The notes below the pieces were generated by a model. The model was not told the DNA's origin. It made no database searches and worked only from the letters and a program-made list of their open reading frames with translations. A stretch of 64,000 nucleotides of DNA from Paramecium pentaurelia (Eukaryota > Ciliophora > Oligohymenophorea > Peniculida > Parameciidae), in assembly GCA_905183005.1 (NCBI GenBank), contig CAJJDO010000031.1, positions 286,767 through 350,766 on the forward strand, read 5' to 3'. Below, piece after piece: positions 24,656 to 35,600 of this stretch. The translations under genes were made by a program, and so were the position numbers. Every line of letters begins with the position of its first letter. Position 1 is the first letter of the stretch.

Positions 24656-25566
24656 TCATATGGAATCCTATTATTTGCTTCTATCATCTTTTCTATTTTT
24701 GTACATCTTTCCAAATTATATTATTTCATTCTCAAATGAATCCACTTAATTATCTTCTTACGGCCCCATTTAAGGTGTTTCATAATAATCAACAATTTAT
24801 TGGCCATCAGTCAACCTATTCAAAACGTGTTTAAAAGGCTTTATGTATGCTTTATCCTATAGGTTTATCTTGTACAATTACAGCAATAGTGATATTGATT
24901 AATTATAGGTTCTTTAATTAACTATGTTTTTCTTCAATAAATTATTTAATAGTCAAAAGCATAACAAGAGCAGTGTAGCATTTTGAATTTATTTAAGCTT
25001 CAGATGAGATCACAGGAAAGCTTACAGAGCTTAATCCCAAATCATTACACTACATAGATAAAGCTAAATACTAAAAGAAGGGTTTTCTTTATGGAATGCT
25101 ATATATATTATTTTTCATTTTAGCCTGTATATTCCTAAATACTGCTCTCTATGGAATCATCTCCATTATATTAAAATGATCTCATCTATCTTCTTATTTA
25201 TTGATCATAATCGATTTCATAGAATGGAGGTAAGAGTGCAAAGAAAATAAAATCGAAATCTAATTCTTCTGCATGTGTATAAATAACATCTCCAAAATCT
25301 ATAGTCTATTTCTTTCTCTAACAGCTGAGTAGATTTTCATACATTTATTTCCCACCCATTTTAAGGATTTGCCTTGATAGATGGCTGGTTACATTAAATT
25401 GAGGATCAGCCATAGCAACTACAGCATCTACATTTTCATCAATCAATTTCCCTTAAGTTAATTTGATAGTGATATTATGGATGATTTTCTCCATAATTAA
25501 TTGAGTAGAATGATTTTCTTATTGAACTTATGTATTTTATTCATAAACACAGCAATACTATCCCAT
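24656..25566 (-). CDS. Macro-domain (ADP-ribose-binding) protein
   Basis: A single macro domain covers most of the protein: IIHNITIKLTQGKLIDENVD, AVVAMADPQFN, SRQILKMGG, FGDVIYTHAEELDFDFIFFA, SIKKTLLLCNDLGLSSVSFP, VISSEAQINSKCYTALVMLL, NITIAVIDKAYIKPFKHVLN. Macro domains bind or hydrolyse ADP-ribose groups. The first loop has AMADPQFN instead of the usual N-A-A/A-N-S, so catalysis is uncertain. The N terminus MGQYCC would suit myristoylation and palmitoylation at a membrane. Two introns (22 and 19 nt) restore the domain. The C-terminal 50 residues are acidic. It starts 26 bp below eL34. Confidence 0.85.
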
Positions 25567-25592
25567 AAATTAAATATTAATGTATGATAAAA

Positions 25593-25942
25593 TCACTTTT
25601 TGATTTGTTTCACTATTTTCACTTCTTCTACTAAGAAAGCTCTGATGATGCGATTTTTTAAGGCTCCAGCACTTAATACTCCTCCATATGGTCTTGATAC
25701 TGTTCTTTGTCTTCTGGAAAGTTACTTAAGTTTTGTAGGTCTGATGCGTTTGAGTCCATTTAAGACAACATTCAAATTAGAATCGGAACAAGTTGAAGCA
25801 CTTGTCTTTTTATTTGGGTATTAAACAACAACTCTACCACCTAATATAGATGGATTTTAATACCTGGTGTCTTGACCTTTCTAATTTTATTAGATCTTGT
25901 ATTATAGCTGGTTCTTCTACGATATGTAATTCTTACACCCAT
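25593..25942 (-). CDS. RPL34: 60S ribosomal protein eL34
   Basis: MGVRITYRRRTSYNTRSNKI, VKTPGGRVVVQYPNKKT, VSRPYGGVLSAGALKNRIIR and AFLVEEVKIVKQIKK align along the whole length with eL34 of the large ribosomal subunit. One 23-nt intron falls at the glycine pair of TPGG. In yeast and human the protein carries two CxxC pairs that hold zinc; here the equivalent positions read TCSDSN and SAGALKN, so the zinc site is absent. About 108 residues, close to the family length without the C-terminal tail. Confidence 0.95.
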
Positions 25943-26359
25943 TTCTTAAAATCTTAATTAAAAATTTTTTTAATATTTTATCAAAACAAAATATAGATGA
26001 GTATGAGAAGATCTCCCCTAAAAAGCTATTAAATAAATGAAAATATTATATACTATAATCCTCTTAAAATAAAGGAGATATAAATTATATTCTTAAATTC
26101 TTAGTAAATAATAGTATGATCTAAATATAATCAGTAAATGATGTTAATTAATCTAGTTTATTCATTATGGAATTCCTAAATATATTTTAATATTAGATAT
26201 ACAATTATTATATAGATTTCTAATCAAATGAGGAAATTTTATTAGTTCAAAGATGATCTCTATTTCTATTGTTGAATTAATTTATAGAAAGTAAAGTTAA
26301 ACAATTACCTATTCATTCACAAATTACAAATTTTAAAAGTATTATATTATTAATTATAA
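25943..26359. promoter_or_regulatory. Divergent promoter region (eL34 and sorting nexin)
   Basis: A gap of about 420 bp between two starts that point apart. AT-rich throughout, with no gene recognised. The strong ribosomal-protein promoter is expected on its left side. Confidence 0.5.
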
Positions 26360-27673
26360 ATGGACTAAAATGATTTTGAGGTATTATTCGTAATGTATCT
26401 AAGATTTAAGTAGAAGTTAATGATCCTAAAATTTAATCAGGAATCAATAAATACACAATTTATTCAGTGAGAGGAATGGATAAGAATGGTCAATTCGATG
26501 TTGTTCGAAGATTTAGTGATTTTAGACTTATTCGTCAAATGTTAGTACATAAATGGCCTGGTTGTTACATTCCACCATTACCTCCAAGAAAAGCATTAGT
26601 AGATATCTATATCTAATATTGACTATAGGGAAATATGGATTAAAAATTTATTGATGATAGAATGCATTCATTATAAGAGTGGATGAGAACAATATCCCAA
26701 CTTAAGTATTTCTGGTACTCTGAAGAATTTCAATCATTTATCAAAGTCAATGGTGATATAGAAAAAGTACATTTATATAATTAAAAGTTGAGGCATTGGC
26801 ATAAGTACCAAAACTTACATATGAAGAAATTATTAATAAATATTAGGATACATTTACAGACCTTTCAGGGGTATATATATATTATATATTAATAGAGAGA
26901 AATCAATCGAGACCTAGTACAAAAAATTAATGATTTCCATTAGTTTTTAAGAAAAGTTAGTCCTATGATGGAAAACTTTAAATAAATTGCAAAGTATTAC
27001 AATCTTTAATTTAGAAATATCTAATTGTCAAGAGATAGTTATCAAAAGTAGTTGATTCACTTTTTACAAGTGTTATTACCAGAATATGAATAATAAATTC
27101 TTCTTGAATTTACTGAGAGTCCTGATAAATTAGTAATATAATCTATTAAACTTGATGAATATCCAGCATAAATCTTTAATAATTACTTAAATGTCCTAAA
27201 TTAAGATGAATTCATAGTATTGTTTTAGGAAATTAGAAAAGAATCAAAATAATTAAGGGCATTTCTTGAGACAATGACCTAAAGAGAAAAATATGAATAA
27301 TAAAAACTATTTTTTGAACAAAAGCAAAAAGAATTACAACTTGAATTATAAGAAATATTGGCAGGAAAAGCTTCAATAATGAAAATATTTTCTACTACGA
27401 AAAAAGAAGATAAAATAGCTAAATTATAAGTTGAAATTGATTCTACAACTAAAGATATTGAAAATATGCAATTTATTTGTGATATATTGACAGTTTTATT
27501 AGGATATATTGAAATAGATAAATTTAAAGTAATGTATATAAAATATAAACTAGTTGGAAAAATAAAATAATTATTACAAAATAGCTAAAAGATTAATATA
27601 ATATGAAATATAATTAACATAAGTAGCAGAAGAATTTTGGGAAAGAATTCAATAAAATTATAATTTATTATGA
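26360..27673 (+). CDS. PX-domain sorting nexin
   Basis: The N-terminal 120 residues form a PX domain: TIYSVRGM, VVRRFSDFRLIRQMLVHKWP, CYIPPLPPRKALGNMDQKFI, DDRMHSLQEWMRTISQLKYF. The RRFSDF and PPLPPRK segments hold the residues that contact phosphatidylinositol 3-phosphate. The remaining 270 residues are helical and Gln/Glu/Lys-rich like the BAR-type half of sorting nexins, so it probably shapes and sorts endosomal membranes. Introns: 23 nt after codon 7, about 28 nt inside PX, 25 nt and 25 nt later. The junction around 26745-26790 is unclear and would need an unusually long (35 nt) intron. Confidence 0.85.
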
Positions 27674-27862
27674 TCTAAATAATATTATTCTAAATTTATA
27701 TGATCCACTAAATTTTCTTATAAAAATCTTATCTATTATCATTAATTATTTTTATTGGTTTAAAACCATAAACTATAGCCACATCAATTGATTTAAGTGA
27801 TCTATTTTTTAAATATTAATTAATTAAATATAATTAGAAATTATTATGAAAATTATAATTTA

Positions 27863-29026
27863 TCAACATAGTTTATCTAATATATTTTTTTAACTTGAAT
27901 TTAATATTTCTTTTACTATATTTCCAACAGTTTAATACCTCTTTTTACATAATTCTAATCGTTTTCCTAAATCATGATATGCTTTGTCATCTAATCCATT
28001 AAATATAATATTGCCATCTGGACAAGCTTAACTAAATGAAATCCATTAAATTAAAGTTTTTAATTGTTTGTCTCCTCCATAAATACCACATCCCCATTTA
28101 CCAGTAGAAATAACTTGTTATTAACTACCCTTAAATCCACTATAAGATTTATTCAATTCTCTTAATATTGCTTCTTAAGTAAATTAATAACCTTAAGGTT
28201 TTGTAGCAAAATATAATGCATCAATAGCAATTAAAGTTTGTCCTTTATTTATATATTTTATAGGGATACAAGTAAAACTATCTTCATAGCCTCTATATTC
28301 ATTAAATTGAAGTATTCCTTAAATGATTAAACTTTCTTTATCTCCTAATTATGAAGTAAATAAAGTAGCTATAATGGCTTCTGGATTTATTAATAATAAG
28401 ACTTCTTCTTAAGCACATCCTCTACCAGCTGCTACTTTACCTCCAAAAAATCGATCACTAAAATCAACTATTCCACAATTCAAATGATCTTCATTTTTTT
28501 ATTTTTCAAATTTGAAACCTGAAAGTGGTATTTGACTATTAATCCAATTTGGAATATCAATCAATTAAACTCTTTTATAAACTATATCTGGTAAGTTGAA
28601 ATACTCTGGATATTCAACACACTAATTAAAGTAATTTATTAGACATTTCAACTTTTCTAATTGACTTCCTTACATATAATAAGTAGAAAAATTGAAATAT
28701 TAAGGAAATTTAAAGTTCTATACAGATTATTATATAGTTAATTCAAAATACATAAGGCTTAAGAGTGAAAATACATTCTATCTTGATAAGGTAAGTGTTG
28801 TATTTGATAGTAGTAATTATATTTATGGTTTTGATTGAAGTAATAATTGAACTGATTCAATCATATAAGGTAATGTTTTGATTTTGAATTTTTCATTGCA
28901 TTTCATAGTTTGAATACATCTTTCAACTTATGGATTTATCTTGTTTGATATGTTTATTTGCTATTAGAGGTTAAATTGCTTAAATTAATAATAAAAATTT
29001 TAGTTTTGATCTGTGAATTGTTGCAT
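27863..29026 (-). CDS. PARG: Poly(ADP-ribose) glycohydrolase
   Basis: The catalytic domain is clear: CGIVDFSDRFFGGKVAAG, then RGCAQEEVLLLINPEAI with the acidic QEE pair that cleaves the ribose-ribose bond. GYEDSFTCIPI, IAIDALYF, STGKWGCGIYGGDKQLKTLI and QWISFSQACPDGNIIF follow. The usual GGG of the diphosphate-binding loop is GGK here. The enzyme removes poly(ADP-ribose) in the nucleus or cytoplasm. The N-terminal 190 residues are helical as in other PARGs. No intron is needed. The start is 36 bp from the start of the divergent gene. Confidence 0.9.
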
Positions 29027-29062
29027 TTATTTTATTTATTTTAATATTATTTTAAATCTAAA
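29027..29062. promoter_or_regulatory. Minimal 36-bp divergent intergenic
   Basis: Only 36 bp separate the start codons of PARG (left) and the mitochondrial-type gene (right). Both promoters and 5' UTRs must be extremely short or overlap the coding regions. Confidence 0.6.
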
Positions 29063-32000
29063 ATGATAAGGTTGAAGAATATTATTGGATCTGCTATTCA
29101 TATTTAAACATCCTTATTTAGATTTTCTACCCAAACTCCACAACCACCCCCACCACCTTCTGATTAATCATAAAAAAAGGTGTTATTCTCTGGGAAGAGT
29201 GCTGATAAACCAAAAAAATAACATTAAAAATCAGAATAGAAACACTAATAATAACAAAAGAAAGAGTCAAATGAAAATTAATAACATGAATAAAGTCCTC
29301 CATAAAAGAAATAAGAAAGACATTTTGATAGATAATAATAATTCCATAAATAAAAAGTTGATGAACCTAGATCTTATAAATAAGATAGAGATCGTAGATC
29401 ACCTGATCAATAATCATAATAATAAGAATCACCAAAAAGGACAGGAATATTATTTGGAAATAAAAGCAGAGATTATAAATAGATAGGAGCAAAATATTTA
29501 AGTAAAAGAAGTTTTAATTAAATTCTGAAGAAAAAGTAAGAGACTGAAAAACTAAATGAAAAAATATTTATAGATTAATTGAATGAAGCTTAAAATATAC
29601 AAAACATCCATGAAAGAAATTCAAGATTAATTGATGTCTATGCAAGTCAAAGTAAATGGGATAAAGTTAAAGATATATTTAAATCAGAAAAGTAATTTAA
29701 TTCTGGTGTCTATTCAGCATATATAAATTAAATAGCTTCTAATTATGTTGACCTATCAGAATATGAGTAACTTAAAGTTATTATAAATAAAGTTGGTGAT
29801 AAAGTACATACACTCAAACCAGAAGTATTTCAATCTATTTACTTTATGATTTTTAATCTTGATTTATTTCCAAATGAAAAAGTATATATTATTATTAATT
29901 ATAGGCTAAAGAATTGGAATATCTAATAGATATTGTTACAACTCATCATTTAACTCCATAATTTGATTTAACATACTTCTAAACACTTTTTGAAGAATAA
30001 TCATTAGAGAGTGAAAAAACAAGTCATTTAATGGTTATTAAAGTTTTTAATCAATATTTTGAAAGACATGCATAATAGAATAAGGGTAAATCAACTATCG
30101 ATTTACCAAATTTAAATATAGCATTTTCAGTAGCAGTCAAATCAACAATATTTTATAATACTAATGATGCTTAAAATTTCTTAAATAATTTAAAAGCATT
30201 TCAATAATTAGCTGAAAATAATGTTAAATTAGATGACTTAGTTAGATATGCATAATAGTATTATTTAATATTAATTATAGTATTTCTTTAAAAGAGAACT
30301 CATTTACATAATTAATAGATTTATTTAAAGGAATCAGGAACCCTAATTTTATATTCTTATTTGAAGAAGCATTAAAGAAATTAGATACAAATGGTATGGA
30401 AGTAAAGGCCATAGATAAATAATAATTGGAAAAATTATATTTTGAAAAATCAGAAAATTTACCTGTAAGACAAGCTGAACTTTTTGGTTTATTTGCTGAT
30501 CGTTTCCAATATCCTGAATTGACAGTAGAGATCTTTTAGAATCATAAATAAAATAAGTAAAATGAATATTCAAGTTTCTTGTATCAAAAAGCAATAGGAG
30601 TATTAATAGATTAATCAGGAGGAAAACATTTAAGTAATTCTGTGGTAAAATATTTAATTAATATTTAAGATGACACTCTTATAAGAGGCAAATAGTTTTA
30701 AAGTTCCTTTATCCAAAGTTAATTATTAAATCAATCAAATTAAAGCTCATATAAAGGAAGGGCAATATTAATTAGCCTATAATCTATTTACATAAAATGT
30801 TATAGATGATATAATTTTGGCATTTTAAAAGTAATAATATATATGATATCTCATTTTAGAGAGAAAATTAGAAGATTTTTGTATAAATATGTTCAAAAAA
30901 TTCATATTGGTACAAAATTCAGATTAAGATCTAATATGAAAACATATTAAAAAAAAATTAAACATATAGATGAGTTTGTAAAATATCTTTCAGATAAACA
31001 ATTATTTGATTTTTATAAGGAAGATAGATCAGATAATTTCTTATTGGAATCCTTAATTCAATAAGAAGATATATTTGAATTTAATAAATAGATTACATAT
31101 AGAGAGGCCTTCAATTAAATTAAGACAGAAGTAGCACATGGTACATTTGACTATAAAAAATTGTATTTATTATTTTTAAATTAATTAGAATACAACCAGT
31201 CACAGAGAGTGAATAAATTCTAAGAGAAGTATTTGATAATTATGAATATCATGTTAAAATTGAAAAGAAATTATTATTTGATGAGAGAAAGAGAAAGAGA
31301 ATTTAGGAAGTGATAAATTAATTAAGATAACGAGCTGGTTAAAGAAAAACATATGAATAAACACTTGCAGAAATAGAGGGACTTTTTAAAAAGAGTACTA
31401 TTGAAAATGGATTAATGAGAAATGATTTGATTGAATTTCCAGAAGTTGAATAGATTTAGTAAATGTAATTAAGTAATGAATTTTAATTAATTAAAAAATA
31501 GAAATGAAGAAAGAATTAAAACAATTAGGTTTACCTGTTGAAAAATATAAAGCAAATGTAATAACATTTTAACCTTTATAAATAAATTCTTAAAAAGAAT
31601 AAGAAGTTATTGAATAAATTCCTAATGAAGTACTTAAAAAGGATGGTGATAATTCAAAATAAAAAGGAAAATCTTAAAAATCTGCCTTTAAATCAGTTGA
31701 TAAATTAATTGATGAATATATAGCCAAAGCTAGAGATGATTAAAAGAATTTAAGAAATATTGAAAAATGGAGAAGATATCTTAAAATTATGTATTCAGGT
31801 ATATAATTTAAACATAAAATGTAAACTGATAAGAATTTCTTTAAAAAAATGATTCGTTAAAAATATCAATATGGTTCATAAGATATTGGTATGAAAGAAT
31901 TAATTAATCTCAAATTAAAGAAAAAAATGCTTAATCGTAAAAGAAGATGGTTTACTAGAAATAGATTAAGAGAAAAACCACCAAAAATATCTGTATTTAT

Positions 32001-32555
32001 TAATGGTAGAGTTTCATTAAGTGATTTCCAATTTATGAAATACATTTATTATAATGCTTATACTTAATATGATGAATATATTAATGTACCTCCAAGCAAT
32101 TATCAAAATGAAATTTGGGATTTATTAGCATGGGGTATATAAAATAAAGAACCTATGGGTATTTAATTAAATTAATTAATTTAGCTGTGAAATTAGCAGA
32201 ATTATATAGTCATACTTGTGGTGCTAAAATGCCTGAATATCTAACAAAATTGATAGCAAACTTTTATAAATGTGAAATAGGAGAAACAAGTATTATATAA
32301 ATTTATAATATTATAGATTCTGAGATTAGATAGAGATGGATTTAATCATTAGAAATTGTTAATGATATTAGTACTAATAAAGTATATTCACATACAAATG
32401 ATTAAGCATTTGTATCCCAATAAGATATTGAATTCTTACATGCATTAGAATGTAAATAAGAATATAAGGGAATATGCAGAGCATTATTAAATACAACTCA
32501 TTCCTATCGTAAATATGTTAGATATGGTGTATCATAAAAAGAATTATTGGTGTGA
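29063..32555 (+). CDS. Large protein with mitochondrial targeting peptide
   Basis: MIRLKNIIGSAIHIQTSLFR followed by FSTQT is a textbook mitochondrial presequence with a cleavage-like RFSTQ. Residues 30-140 are disordered (poly-Pro then Gln/Arg/Lys). The rest, about 900 residues, is helical and repeat-like (LIDVYASQSKWDKVKDIF resembles a PPR unit), followed by a very basic stretch (KKMLNRKRRWFTRNRLREKP) suited to RNA. Seven introns of 22-29 nt are inferred. A mitoribosome or mitochondrial RNA role is plausible but no family could be named. It starts 36 bp from PARG. Confidence 0.7.
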
Positions 32556-32614
32556 TTTAATAAGAGATATATTAAAAACAACAAAATTTAATAATAATAA
32601 TAATTATATTCTTG

Positions 32615-35600
32615 TTATCATTTATTATTAAAAAAATCATTCTCCATCTTCTCCATTTCAACAGCTTATTGTAAAATGTGTATATCTTTATTACCTTAAT
32701 CCATATCTTATTGAACAATCTCTTCATGATCTGGCATTATAGGTGGAATCATTCTGTCTATTATGGAAATGGCATATTTAACAAAGAATATTTGTAATCC
32801 AATAGTAAATAAAATGATTGATGAAATTCCCCATCCAGTATCAATTTTTTATTATTTACTACTTGAATCATCATTAAATGCTAATATAGTCAAAGTTATT
32901 AAAGTCATGCTTACATCATAGGCAACCTCTCTTATAAATAATTCAATATAATAAATAGGAATAATATTAGCAGAGAGTGAATAAAATCCCAATCTTATAA
33001 ATACTAATAAACCAATTTAAGGATAAATAGTTAAAGCTACCAAAGCAATAGCTATCACAATCTTTTATAAATATGGTACAAGTGCAAAAAATTTAGTGTA
33101 AGGTGTAGTAAACAATAATCCATCGAAAAATTCTCCAAAGTAATCATAAACCTATTTAACTCTAATTATATGAGGATTACGTATCAATTTTATAATAATT
33201 AATACAATAACTACCATAATTATGATTGTGAATAAAATTGAAATTAATAAATTAATAATTCCATAAGCATTTGAAACATCAGAATAGAATAAATTTAATA
33301 CAATACTTAATACAAGATCCATAAAAAATATTTCCACAAATATAGTTAATCCTTAACATCTAAAATATTTATGAACTTATTCAGCATAATATTCAATATC
33401 TGGATCTGGTACAAATCTATAAAAAAATTCATTAATCCCCAGTAAGAAAAGCAAACCTACAAAAGCAGTCAAGAATCTACCTCCCCCTTCTGAAAGCATT
33501 TATGTATTATATTAATAATATTGAAATTTAGGAGGAGCATCAAATTGATCACAATCATTTTAAACTAAATCGAAAAAGTTTGGTATAAATGTCATATTAA
33601 AATAATCCAAAATTGTAAAAATCTATTCTAAATTGTATCCCATTCTTATATTTACATATCTTAACATACTAATTACTTAAACAAATTCTATAGTTTTTCT
33701 AATCCTACCTTCTCCTATTCTATAATAATAGTAAAATCCTGAAATGAGACCTAAAATGCAAATAATCAATAGAATATATGCAACAGCATTAGATATGTCC
33801 TTTTCTCCACTAGTATAATAAATATGATAAGGTAAAGATGTTGAGAGTTGGAAGGATTCAGTCTGATTAATTTCTTATAATTGTCTTCTCTCTTAAGTAG
33901 TTTTATTGACTAAAGACCAATTATAAACATCCTATATTAAGGAAGCATTAATAAAGGTAATATTGGCAATATAATCTTGTATAGTTAATTGATAATGGAA
34001 AGTAATCTAAATGGTTTAATTTCTGAAAGGAGTAACAGTATACTCAAAAGGAATGAATGCATTACTTTTATCATGCTAAATGATGATACCTTCATCATTA
34101 ACTTCTTCAAATTCCTTGAACTTTAGAGATTCTAATTCAGGTATTATGATATTAGTAAGAGCACCATAATCTATTCCATCTTTCATAGGCCTTGAAAAAT
34201 GTATATAGATGATATTGGTATGTACTTTACTCCATTCAACTGTGAGTTATGGAGGGGCTTTTAAAAAGCAAACATCAGGACCTTATGGATCATAAAGTAT
34301 ACAGTCCCAATTTAATTCAATTTTACAAACTTCATCGCATCCATCCAAAGGATTTGTATTTCCATCATCACATCTTTCTTATGGATGATGCAAACCATCT
34401 CCACATAATAATGGTATGAGTTGACAAGTATTTCCATCTCTATAGTATCCATCAGAACATAAGAGACAATCTCCATCTTAGTTGTCACATTTTAAACATT
34501 GTTCTCCCATATTACAAGGTAAGCATGTTGAAGTTTCTTCATCCAAATAATATTTATCTATGCAAGCATAACATGTTTTTGCATCACAATTAGCACATGG
34601 TGATTTACATGGAATACATTGATTACCTAACATAGCATTTGGTTAATCATAAAATCCTATTGGACAATGAGAATAACACTTTCCATTAGATAAATAATGA
34701 TCATAATTGCATCTTACACATGTCTATTAATTTATACATTATGAACAATTGGATGCACATTATATACACTCATTATTATTAGGATAATATCCAGATGGAC
34801 AACCTGGATAACATTAAGTTCCTAATTAATAAAACATTGTTAAACAAGTATCACATGTATTAGATGATGTACAAATTGCACAATTACTAATACATTTAAA
34901 ACATAAATCATGAGACTATGTTTATTTAATACATCCATAACCAGATTCTATTTTACAATATTATGAACATCCATCTCCATCATCAACATTATTATCATCA
35001 CATTATTCACTATCATTTCTAATACCATCACCACAATTAAGAATACATGAATCTTTTCCTGCTTATGATCCACCTGAACATTAATATAAATTCTCTATTA
35101 TACACATTTCATTACATCCATCTCCTCCTAATACATTACCATCATCACATTTTTCATTTGAAATCTTGATACCATCACCACATATAGATGTGCAAATGTT
35201 ACCTAAACAACTATATCCTATCTCTATTTTACATTATTTTGAACATCCATCTCCATTTAAAGTATTTCCATCATCACATTCCTCAGTTGATTTCTATATT
35301 CCATCTCCACAAATATCAGGAATAGCCTTACATTTATCTGATGTTGTATCACTACCACCTGTACAGGTATAATCTGTATCTATTTTACAATTACTGCATC
35401 CATCATTATTTACAGCATTTCCATCATCACATTCTTCTCCTTAATTTCTGACTCCATTTCCACATGTTTTGCTACAAACACTTGGTGTACCTGAACAGAC
35501 CCAACCAACATCAGTAACACAATCTGAACATCCATCTGATGATGTGTTATTAGAATCATCACAATCCTCTCCAGCATTAATAATACCATTTCCACATAAT

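Noticed and set aside
25600..25824. A plus-strand frame of 74 codons.
   Set aside because: It is antisense to the eL34 gene, whose minus-strand product is clearly conserved.
29085..29486. An Asn/Lys-rich plus-strand frame of 133 codons.
   Set aside because: It is another frame of the disordered N-terminal region of the mitochondrial-type gene, which continues in a different frame with a presequence and conserved body.
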